DNA from: Pelagophyceae sp. CCMP2097
Lineage: Eukaryota > Sar > Pelagophyceae
NCBI GenBank assembly: GCA_026770575.1
Contig: MU657184.1
Coordinates: 488,807-517,051, forward strand
Length of the DNA stretch: 28,245 nt
Direction of reading: 5' to 3'
Position numbers and translations under genes: made by a program. Of the stretch, positions 1 to 9,286 are shown piece after piece (position 1 is the stretch's first letter; each line of letters opens with the position of its first letter). The notes below the pieces were generated by a model, which saw nothing but the letters and a program-made list of their open reading frames with translations, was not told where the DNA came from and did not search any database.

Positions 1-2
1 TT

Positions 3-800
3 TACCAGCAGTACCCGCCGTCGGCGTTCACGGAACTGGCTACGCGCTCTAAAAAGGGCGTCGTCCTCGACGTCGGGCTGAACAACGGCAAGGACACTGC
101 CTGGTTTATTTCGCAGGGCTACTCGGTCTTAGCCGTCGACGCCAACCCCGTCTAGGTCGCGGAAGCGCGCAAGCGCTGGGCGGCGGAGATTGAAGAGCGC
201 AGGCTCCTTGTTTTGTGCGTCGGCCTCGGTGAGGATTTGGGGCACAACCTCACCTTTTACGTCTCAAAGCAGTCGACAAGGTCTTCCTTCAGCAGGGCCA
301 AGGCGAGCAAAAACGGGGCCATCGGCATCGCGGCCGCAATACCCGTCACCGTCGTGCCCTGCGAGGCTTTATTCATGGCGCTGCCGATCCGCGTGCACTT
401 TGCAAAGGTGGACATTGAGGAGCTCGACTACGCCTGCGTCGCCGCCGTCGCGCACCGCCTCCCGCCGGAGAAGCGGCCCGACTTTTTGACGTGGGAGAAC
501 CACTTCCGCCGCGACCACGCCGGGGTAGGCACGTGGCCCGCCTTTGACATGCGCCTGATTCTAGCAATGGGCCACGCCGACTACGACCAGATCAAAATGT
601 CCTACGGCGTCGACGGAGACACCTTTGGCGAGGCCATGCCAAACGACATCCGAGACTGCTTCACCGGCACCGCAAATTGGCGGTCCTTGCTCCAGTTCGT
701 CCACGACGGCGTGCGCTGCGCAGGCGAGCTCCTCCACGTCGACTTTGCGAAAGAGCCAGGATACTTCGACTTCTCCATGCAGCTACAGCGCGCCAAGTAA
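3..800 (+). CDS. FkbM-type SAM-dependent methyltransferase, 5'-partial, with in-frame TAG
   Basis: The reading frame enters from the left edge and ends with TAA at 798-800. It encodes a class I methyltransferase fold: the SAM-binding motif VVLDVGLNNGKDT, then YSVLAVDANP, and later the FkbM-family KVDIEELDYACV and PDFLTWENH segments. FkbM proteins methylate small-molecule or sugar hydroxyls; the substrate here cannot be told. An in-frame TAG at 153-155 falls between DANPV and VAEARKRW, inside the conserved region that follows the acidic SAM-contacting residue. No plausible intron removes it without also removing conserved sequence. The copy is therefore a pseudogene, carries a sequencing error, or is read through. 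The 5' end lies outside the window. Confidence 0.75.
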
Positions 801-831
801 CGTTTTCATACACCCGGGGTCCGATCCGACT

Positions 832-877
832 GAGGACCCTTCCGATGATGGAGCTCCGGTCCTCGTGGAGGGTCCTC
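832..877. repeat. Inverted repeat between convergent 3' ends
   Basis: GAGGACCCT (832-840) is matched by AGGGTCCTC (869-877), a 9-bp stem around a 28-bp loop. It lies in the 155-bp gap between the end of the methyltransferase and the end of IFT74, so it may fold in either 3' UTR. No function is claimed. Confidence 0.45.
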
Positions 878-955
878 GGGAAAGGCACGTCGTGCGGTTA
901 ATCCCGTCGCTTTGACGGAAGCGTCGTGCGGCGCCCTTTGGGCGTTTGGGCCTTT

Positions 956-2996
956 CTAGGGCATGGTCTGGGCCTTTGCGTGGGCGTTGAGCTTGTCCTG
1001 GAGCGTGGTGCAGTTTTCCTTCAAAGCCTTGTAGTCCGTCTCGCGTCCTTTAGTCTCGACGAACTCCTGGAGGTGGAAGACGTTCTGGGCGTACGTCCGG
1101 AGCTTGGCCTCAAGCGTGGAGAGCGTCTTGGCCACGTCCGAGGCCTGGATTTGGCCCTTGAGGCCTTCGTACTTCGTCGTCAGCTGGGCGACCTGGGCGC
1201 GCACGGACTCGCGGCGGCCGCGGTAGTCCTTGAGCAGGCCCTGCAAGTGCGCGGTGGTGCGCTGGGCGCGCTGGCGGAGTCCGTCGACGTCGTCGAACTC
1301 GACCATGTCGCGGCGCATGGCCGCCATGTTCTGCTGCAACGACGCGACCTCCATCTCGACTTTCTCGTCGAGGTTGGCAATCTTCTCCAGCTCGGCCTCG
1401 CGCTGCTTGCGCTCCTGCAGCAGGCGCTGCATCGTCTGCTGCGACGACTCGAGCTGCCGCTGCTTGAACGTCGCCTCGTCGCGCATCTCGCGCAGCCGCT
1501 GCTGCGAAGGCATCGAGTGCTGCTGCTCCAAGCCCTGGGAAATGTGCTCTAGCAGCGCCACGACCGTGTCCGCCGTCGAGCGCTGGTCCGCCGCCGTCGA
1601 CTCGCGTGCTTCGTCGAACGCGCGCGAAAAGGCCGTCATCTCGTCGTCGCGCTGCCGGAGCTTCTCGTACTTGTCCTTGTCGCCGCCGGATTCGCCCTTG
1701 CGCTCCGCGAGCTCGTCGCCGAGCTCGGAGAGCTGCTGCTGCGCCGCGCGGATCTGCTCCTTCAAGTCCTTGCCAACCGAGTCGCACTGCTTCAGCTCCT
1801 TGGACTGCGCCTCGACGCGCTCCTTGAGGCGCTGCTGCGCCTCGCGCACGTCGGGCAGCTCCCAGATGGCCAGCTCGTCCTCGAGCTGCCGCGCCTCCTT
1901 GTGGAGCCTCGCGCGGCGCTTCGCCAAGGCGCCGTACTCGTCGGCGTGCGACTGCCGCGCGCCGGTCGCGCCCTCGAGAGCGTGCACTTCGTTCATGAGC
2001 GCGTCGGCGGACTGCAGCAGGCCATCCTGCCGCTGCATCAAATCCTGCGACTCGCCCAGTAGAGCGTTGTAGCGGTGCAGCTTCTGCGGCTCCAGCTCGT
2101 TGATCTTGCGCTGCGCCTGCGAGTGCAGGTCCGCGATCTGGCGCTCGACCTGCGACGTGGCCTCGTCCTGCTGCTTCTTCGCCACGAAGATAGAGTCGAT
2201 CTCCGCCGCAAAGTGCTTGTTCTTCGCCTCAAACTCCGCAATGTACTCGTTCAGCTCCGACCTGCGGGGGCGCGCGTCGCGGAGCGACCGCAAAGGGGGC
2301 CTTTTCGACGCCAACGACGACATACAGGGACAATCGGATAAACCCCCAGACTATTCCGACGATTTCTTCGGCGCTGCTTCTGGCGGGTCCGTCCCGACGC
2401 GCGCCTTATCCATGGCGAGGTTGTAGTCGGCGAGTCGGCCTTCGAGGTTGCGGACTTCTTTGAGCAACTCCTCGTGGCGCTTCTGGAGGTAGCCGTACTC
2501 CCCAAGCTCGCGCTCGTGCTTCTTGCGCTCGCCGTCCAGCGCCCCAATCTCGTTGGTCAGCTCCGTCACCTTTTGCCGCAGCACGCCGACGTAGTACGAC
2601 CCGTCCTGCACCTGGCGCGTCGGGCCCGCGGAAGTCTTCATGCCCCGCATGCCTTGGTTTGTCACTGGACGGTCCGCGACCTACGCGCGACGTTTAGAAA
2701 CAGCGGCCTCGGACGGCGCCGCCGCGCCCCGGCACGCGCACGGAGCCGCCGCGGCGCCGCGGGGCAACTCGACGCGTCTCTCGGCGGTCGCGCGCACACC
2801 GCCCTCGAGACCGCCGGCGCGGCATTTGCAGGTATCGCTCAAAGTCTGGGCGCCGCGCGCGCGCGTTGACGTTCGTCCCGAGCGCTGTGCCCTGCGCCGC
2901 GGTGGTGCCCATGGACGACGTGAGCGCGCCGCGCGACGCGAGCTGCTGGCGCGACATGGCCGTGGACACGGGCCGCCCGCCCTGCGACGTGTTCAT
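956..2996 (-). CDS. IFT74: Intraflagellar transport protein IFT74
   Basis: Three exons on the minus strand: 2996-2871, 2680-2361 and 2261-956, giving 583 aa (human IFT74 is about 600). IFT74 is a coiled-coil subunit of the IFT-B complex that pairs with IFT81 and carries cargo such as tubulin into cilia. The N-terminus is the basic, Ser/Thr/Gly-rich tail (GGRPVSTAMSRQQLASRG). After splicing come GTNVADRPVTNQGMRGMKTS and QDGSYYVGVLRQKVTEL, the family signature. The rest is heptad-rich coiled coil, with VVALLEHISQGLEQ and FVETKGRETDYKALKENC near the end. Intron 1 is 2681-2870 (gtcaac...gtag) and intron 2 is 2262-2360 (gtcgga...gcag). The ATG at 2996 is the best start, but the frame is open a little further upstream. 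The gene faces away from the C2 gene. Confidence 0.93.
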
Positions 2997-3408
2997 GCCG
3001 CCCGAATAGGCCCCGCGGCGCGCGGAGACGAGGCGAGTCCGCGAGCGCCGAGTCCGCGAGACGAGACGAGACCTCGGCCGAGCGCTGGTCGTAACCTTCG
3101 AAAAGCGCCGTTGCCGGACGCTCGACTAGACTTGATCAAATTTCGCCCCTATTGCGGACCCAGGTTCTTTCTCTTTCGTGCGGACCCGGTCACGATTCAA
3201 GTTCGAAGTCACGTGCGTTGCGCGCAGGGAATTCTCTCAACTCAAGTTGAGAATTCCCGCAGCGCGCCGTCGATCGCGGTGCCATCGACCGGGCGTTGCA
3301 ACGCCGCGTCGCATCGGGACCGCCAGCGGGTCGATTCAAAGGTTTCCCTTGCGTTGACGCCCTCCAAGTTGCGGACGGTGCGGGCGCGCTTGCGGCTTGC
3401 GAGCGGCG
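2997..3408. promoter_or_regulatory. Divergent intergenic region of IFT74 and the C2 gene
   Basis: About 410 bp separate two genes that point away from each other, so both promoters should lie here. The region contains a CACGTG hexamer at about 3210-3215 and the large palindrome at 3227-3258. I see no coding exon I can support. Confidence 0.5.
3227..3258. repeat. Near-perfect palindrome in divergent promoter
   Basis: GGGAATTCTCTCAACT (3227-3242), two bases, then AGTTGAGAATTCCC (3245-3258). The right arm is the reverse complement of the left arm apart from one extra TC in the left arm. It could extrude as a cruciform or bind a dimeric factor. It sits about 150 bp upstream of the C2-gene ATG. 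Confidence 0.7.
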
Positions 3409-4960
3409 ATGACAACGTCCTCGGACTGGAACGCGGCGCAGGGCCGGATGCAGGGTGACCAGGCCGGCCGCCTGAAGATGCGGCGCGAGCGAGACTCGGC
3501 GGCGACCAAGGCCAATGCCCGCGGCCAGCACCCCGCGGCGTCTTGCAAAGTGCATACGACCCTCCAAGGCCGGGCCCTCGACGGCCCCGCCATAGGCAGC
3601 ACCAGATCAGCCAGGATCGTGTTTCTCGGCGGGTTTCTCGGCGGCGCGAGGGCAAAAAAGAGCGCAAAGGCGCCAAGGCGTCCGTGCTCGAGGTGCACGT
3701 CGTGGCCGCAAAGGACTTGCCAAAGATGGACCTCCTCATCGGCAAGTGCGACGCCTACGTGGCCGTGAAATGTGCGGGCAAGTCCAAGCGGACAAAAGCC
3801 GTGGCTATGACCTATTGTCCGACGTTTAACCACAAGTTCCGGTTCACCGTGCCGCCTTTGAGCGACGCCTTGACGTTTGAAGCATGGGACGCCGACTTGG
3901 TCGGCGCGGACGACTTCATCGGCGCCGCCCAAGTGCCGCTCATGCAGGTCCGAAATCCGTACAAGAGGCCTTTCCCCGGACGGACATTGGCGTAGGCGAC
4001 GACGCAGGCCGGCGAGCTCGTGGTGAGCGAGCTCGTCAACGCGGCGGCGAAGCCTTATAAAAAGCCGCCGCTCCTCAAGTACAAGATCCGATGGGTCGAC
4101 GACGACGAGGCGGATGCGCCGCGCAGGTCGCATAGCGACGTCGCGCACAGCTCCAAGCACGGCGGCGCAGGCCGGAGTCCGGGCCACCGGTCCCTCGACG
4201 AAAGGCCGGTGCGCGCTTCCCGTCCCCAGACGGAGGAGGGTCACCGCGGGTACACGTAGGCCGCCGACCCGCCCCTGTGGTCCGTTTCCTTTTTCGCTTA
4301 TTTCCTCGCCTGCGCCACAAACCCGTCGACGCGTCTCCGCAATCGCATCTCCGCAGGACGTGCTGGAATTGCGGCTACGACGCCAACGGCGCGGCCGACG
4401 AGTGCGACGCGTGCGAGAAGGATAGAGACTTTCGACCGTGCGATACCGCATAACAACGCTTGGCGACCACTGCCGAACAACGACATAGGCGGCCGTCCAT
4501 GTACCGGCAGCTCTTCGGAGGGTCCAAAGCCCCCGACGCGGAAATCGAAGCGCCCGCGCCGCCGCAAGATAAGCCCGACGTGCGTGCCGTGGACGCGCGC
4601 GGCCCGGCGCCGAGCGATGAAACGCACAGGACCGCACGTCCGACAAGAACCACGTCGAGCAACCGTGCGTCCCGGCGCCCCCGCGCCGACGCGGACGCCG
4701 GACGTAGGACTCGCACGGCCTCGGAGAAGGCTGCCGCCGAGGACGACGTCCTGTCTGCGTTCTACGAGGAAGCGGGCGCCAACGAAGCCAACGAGCGCGC
4801 GCGGCCGCGCGGCGTCGAGCGCGAGGCCGGGCGCCCGGCGAGGCCACGGCCGGCCGGCGGCTGGCGCGCGCGCGTGCGCCGGGCCTCGCGCAACGTCGTT
4901 TCCGGGTCCGTCGCAAAGGCCGGCGAGATCAAGGACCTCCTCTGGAAGGAGGGCATTTAA
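3409..4960 (+). CDS. C2-domain protein with RanBP2-type zinc finger
   Basis: Five exons: 3409-3549, 3606-3947, 3996-4249, 4357-4437 and 4489-4960, giving 429 aa. Exon 2 holds one C2 domain (about residues 60-160): LEVHVVAAKDLPKMD, then CDAYVAV, then FEAWDADLVGADDFIGAA. These aspartates are typical Ca2+/phospholipid-binding positions. Exon 4 encodes TCWNCGYDANGAADECDAC, a C-x2-C-x4-N-x5-C-x2-C pattern close to the RanBP2/NZF zinc finger, which binds ubiquitin or RNA in known cases. The remainder is charged and disordered, ending NVVSGSVAKAGEIKDLLWKEG. Stop codons at 3993 (TAG) and 4451 (TAA) fall inside phase-consistent introns. The first splice (3550-3605) is the least certain. Partner and pathway are unknown; a Ca2+-dependent membrane adaptor is inference. 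Confidence 0.72.
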
Positions 4961-5216
4961 ACAACGATGCATGCCTCACCGGCGCGCCGCAGGGGGGAAG
5001 AATATTCACGTGTACAGGGGGGGGGCGCGTTAAGCCGCGCGCGCGAACATTCAAGTTTTTTTCTCCCGAAAATCGCCGAATACAACCCGCAGCGCTCGTC
5101 GTTGGAAAAGTCTGGGAATCGATCGATATCCTACTAGGCCTAGTAGGTAGGTAGGCTGACCCGGGTATCGGCGCGCGCGACGCTGTCCTGACGCCGGCCG
5201 CCTTGGTCTCGGCCTT
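4961..5216 (+). promoter_or_regulatory. Upstream region of the helicase gene
   Basis: A 256-bp gap between co-directional genes. It contains an 8-G run at 5018-5025, an 18-bp perfect palindrome at 5130-5147 and a GTAGGTAGGTAGG run just after it. These are candidate control sites for the helicase gene starting at 5217. Confidence 0.45.
5130..5147. repeat. Perfect 18-bp palindrome
   Basis: CCTACTAGGCCTAGTAGG equals its own reverse complement. It lies 70 bp upstream of the helicase ATG, a position suited to a dimeric transcription-factor site. No known site is recognised. Confidence 0.7.
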
Positions 5217-8200
5217 ATGGACGCGTTCCTCGCGCCGCGGACCAAGCGGAACCCGGAGGGTTGTCCGAAGAGCCCGCCAGAAGTAAAGAAGAAAAAAGGC
5301 GCGCCGCGGAAAAAGGTCGAGGCCCCTTCGGACGCGCAGAAAAGCGCCTTTGGGTCGTACTTCGGCCGCCGGAAACCGCAAACGTTCGTCGCGGCACGGA
5401 CGCTCGACGCCGCGCTTGACGAGGCCGAGGAGATCCAGCGCTCCGAGGAGCACCTCGCGCGGGCAAAGAGGGCCGCGGCCAAGGCCCTCGGTCGCGCGGA
5501 CGGCGCAGCGGTGGGCATGGCCGGTGCCGCAGCGGCAGGCACGGCCGGCGCGCGGCCGCTCTCGCCGATGTGCACAAACGTCCCGGACGCAAAGGTGCGA
5601 TTCGTCAACGCAAAGGTACAATGGGACGCGGCTCGCGCGTCGAGAGCCGAGTCGAGGCTCGAGGAGGCTGCACCCCCGTCGGAGGCCGTCGCACAGACCG
5701 AGGTTGCGCCCAGCGACGAGAACGACGAGGCTCCGACGCCAACGACGAAAAAGGGTCGCACACACGAGACGGCCGCGGCCGCGCCGCCGTCTAACGTGCA
5801 TCTGATCGAGGCAACCGCGCCCGTGGGCTCCAAGCCGCAGCGGCAGCTGACTTTTGGCGCGCGCGGCGTGCTGACGCAGCCGGCGGCGGCTCCGAGGCCG
5901 CCGCACCCGGGGCTGCTCGCGGCGCCCGACGCGTCGGACCCGCGCGACACGTCGCGCGCGCTGCGGCTCCAGTTCCAGCAGCCGACGCCGCCGGCGTCGC
6001 CGCGGCGGCGCGGCGCGGACGTGGGCGCGCCGTCGTTGAGCCAGCGGTCCGACGCTTTCTCGTTCGGCGACGACGAGGCCGCGCTCCTCGCGAGCTGCGA
6101 CGCCGCCATCGGCCGCCTCGAGCAGGGCACGCAAGCCGCGATGAGCACCGCGCAGCGGCGCGTCGCGACGGCCGTGCGTCAGCCGCTTTTATTCATCAAG
6201 TTCGAGGGTCCACTTCCCCCATCGAGACGACGGCCCCGCGTGTGCGCCGCGCAATCTTCGAAAGACCCCTCCGCCGGTAGGCGGTCAACGTGCCCACGCT
6301 CGTCGTCGCGGGCGCGGGCTCTGGCAAGACGCACACTATCGTGCAGCGCGTCGTTCAGATGTGCAACTCCGGCGGTGCGTGCCTTCCCCGGCCGCCCGAC
6401 GTCGATAGTGACGCGCCTGGCAGGCGTCGACGCGCGCGAGGTGCTGCTCGTCACGTTTACGAACAAGGCGTGCGACGAGCTCGCGGAGCGCGTCTCGACG
6501 GCCCTCGGCGCCTCCAAAGGGCCCGCGCCCGTCGTGAAGACGTTCCACGGCCTGGCCAATTTCTGGGTCGGCCAGTACTGGCGCTTCCTTGGCTTTTCCT
6601 GCCGGCCCGTGCCCCTGACGACGGACGCGGCGCAGCGCAAGTTGATGCTGAAGACGCTTCGCGAGGCCGTCGTCGGCCCGCTGCGGCTCCGCCGCGCGGC
6701 GCGCGCGCTCAACCTCGTGCCGCCGCCGCAGCCGACGGGCGCCGCCAGCACGGCGGGCGTTTCGGCGGCGCCGCGTGCGCGTGTGGGCTGGTCGACTGTG
6801 CTGGCGGCGTTTCAAGAGCGCTGGCCCGAGACGTACTCGGATCTCGTCGCGCGCGCTGAAAAGGCGGTGAAGAAGGCCAAAGCGGCGAAGAAGAAGAAAG
6901 TGAAGGGCGACGCGGCCGCCGCGGCCGCCGCGGTCGAGGCGGCGGCCGAGGCCGAGGCGGACGAGCTCTTCGAGCGCGCCGTGCGCCACGAGCTGGGGCT
7001 GGAGGTCTACCTGCACGTGACGGGCCGCGAGCGCGTTTCCAAGAAAGACGATGACGACCTCAGTGAAAAGTGGCTCACGAAGCAATGCGCCGACGAGTAC
7101 CTGCGCCTCGTGCGCAAGGCTCGTAGCGCAGGCCACGCGCCGGCAGACTACTTGCCGACGGAGGCGCGCGTCTGGACCGCCTACGAAGCGGCGTTGAAGG
7201 CAATGGGCCAAGTGGACTTTGACCTCATGCTCCACCTCTTCCTCCATTTGTTAAAAGGCAACTTGCACGCGCGGGACCGCTTCGGCTCGACGCACCGCGT
7301 CTTGGTCGTCGACGAGTACCAGGACAACTGCGCCGTGCAGACGGATATCCTCCTCGAGATGGTGGCAGCGACGCGCGGCCGAGCCGCTGTCACCGTCGTG
7401 GGGGACGACGACCAGTGCATCTACTCGTTCCGCGGCGCGGAAGTCGGCAACTTCGAAAGATTTGCAAAGCACTTCGACGACGCGGGCGGCGCGGCGTCGA
7501 AGAGGTTCGTGCTCGAGGATAACTATCGCTGCTCGGGCCAGATCCTGCGCGCGGCGGCGGCGCTGCTGAAGCGCTGCAAGCAAAGGTCGACGGACAAGGT
7601 TCTAAAGGCGACGCGCGCGACCGGCGACGCGGTGGTCCTGTTCCAGGTCGACGACGACGCGCGGCAGGCCCATCTCATCGCCGACGAGATCGCCAAGCGC
7701 GCGCCGCGCTATTCGGACTGCGCGGTGCTCTTCCGCTGCTTCAACTTCGGCGCCTTTGGGCGCCTGCACTCCAAGCTCGAGCTGGCGCTGGCCCAGAGGT
7801 CGATTCCGTACCGCGTCGTCGGGTCCAAACCCGTCCTGGCGACCAAGGTGGCGCTGGACGTGGCCGCGTACATGTCGCTGGCGCACGCCAGCGACGGCGT
7901 CGCCTTTCAAAGAGTCTTCAACACGCCCCCGAGACGCCTTTCCGTGGCTGTTTTTCAAGCTGTTGAGAGAAACGCCCAACTCTCCGGCGCCGCCGACGTC
8001 GAGGCCGCCGCGCGGCGAGTCGTCGAAACGGGCGTCGGCGTGACCAGGGCGCAGCGCGACACTTTGAAAAGCTACTTGGATGTCATCGGGCACTTGCGCG
8101 TCGAGCTGCGCGCAAACGACTGCGCGACCCTTGTCGACATCATCTGGAAACGCGCCGGCTTCGAGGCGCACGCCGCCAAGCGAGCGGCCAAGGCGCAACA

Positions 8201-9143
8201 GAAGCAAGAGGACGCCGATGACGACGACGAGCCGGACGACGACGACGAGGCCAGCGAGGCCAGCGAGGACGACGCGCCGCCCAAGAGCGCCATCAAGGAA
8301 ACCGACGCGCTCCCGGACGTTGCACCCTGCGTCCGCGATCGATTGTGTCGGGGGATCACTGATCGAGCCTGAAGCGTCGTCTAGGCGGTCGTCGCGCTGC
8401 GTTGCGCGGCGCTGGTGCACGTCCGAGAGTGGTGCGAGGCACACGCGCCGCCGGACGAGGACGCGGCGGGCCCGCCGTCGCTCTACGACCTTGCGAAACG
8501 ACAAGTGCTGAAGTCACGGCCCGGCGACGGCGCGGCGCCAGGCGAGGCGGTGCTGCCGCGGCACCTTGCCGACGACCTCTCGACGCACCTCGGCGTCGGC
8601 GCGGGCGCTTTGGCCGCCTTCCTCTCGAAGATTTCCCTGCAGTCGGCCGTGGCCGAGTCCGGCGGCGACGACAACCGCGTGGTCATTTCGACTATCCACC
8701 GTTCCAAAGGTTTGGAATGGTCAAATGTTTTTGTGCCTTTTTTCAACGATACGTTCATGCCCTGCGGCTTCCAGCCGCCGCGAGAAACGCCGCACACGCG
8801 CCACGCGCCCGAATGCCGCGCCAGGCGCGACGCGATGGCCACGTGCGGCTGCGCGCAACGGTTTCCGACCGCGGACGATGGTGCTGAGGCTCGGCATTCC
8901 GACGAGGAGCGGCGCCTCGCGCACGTGGCCGCGACGCGCGCGCGCGATTCGCTCGTCTTCGTCTCGCTCTCGCGCATGTGGGACCCGAAGAAGCGCGAGC
9001 ACGTGGACTTGATGGCGTCGCCGTTGCAAAAAGACCTCGAGGCGCACGCTCGAATAGATATCATCTCGCTCGTCACAAAGGCCGCGGAGAGGCAAGCCGA
9101 CACCGAAGACGGACCCGGAGGCCTGTTCCACGAAGAGTGGTAA
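5217..9143 (+). CDS. UvrD/Rep-superfamily DNA helicase, SRS2-like
   Basis: Four exons: 5217-6173, 6281-6374, 6424-8318 and 8385-9143, giving 1234 aa. It is an SF1A 3'-5' DNA helicase, in eukaryotes most like SRS2, which strips RAD51 from DNA. Motifs in order: Walker A AGAGSGKTHT (about 329-337), Ia VTFTNKACDEL, KTFHGLANFW, II VDEYQDNC (about 645), III GDDDQCIYSFRG (about 677), IV LEDNYRCSGQI, V STIHRSKGLEWSNVFVP (about 1084) and VI ERRLAHVAATRARDSLVF (about 1157). The first 320 residues are a low-complexity, basic extension, and a Lys/Ala-rich insertion follows Walker A. Intron 1 (6174-6280) and intron 2 (6375-6423) flank the Walker A exon. The third donor may be 8319 or 8331. The last exon carries motifs V and VI, so the protein looks intact. 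Confidence 0.88.
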
Positions 9144-9286
9144 TCACCCTTTTTGTATCGGAGCGCGGCCTCTGACGTCTTGGCATCTGGGACGCGAAGC
9201 TGCCGGAGCGTCGAGGCAACTGGGACGAGGCAATGGGAGGGTCGATTTTAATTCGATCGGCTCGGGCCTCGGGCTCGTCGTCGACG

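Noticed and set aside
926..2072. Plus-strand frames over IFT74
   Set aside because: Leu/Arg/Ser-rich antisense shadows of a heptad-repeat coding sequence.
3993..3995. TAG in the C2 gene as a sign of a pseudogene or stop-codon reassignment
   Set aside because: It is the last triplet of a phase-0, 48-bp intron (gtccga...gtag). Removing it joins LMQ to ATTQAGELVV and keeps the C2 end.
4298..4972. Minus-strand frame of 224 codons under the C2 gene
   Set aside because: Composition is Arg/Gly/Ala-rich with no motif. The plus strand has phase-consistent exons, a zinc finger and normal codon use.
8370..8372. TGA in the helicase as a selenocysteine or a break
   Set aside because: It lies within a short in-frame intron (about 8319-8384) that ends TAG. 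No conserved Cys is expected there, and motifs V and VI follow in the next exon.
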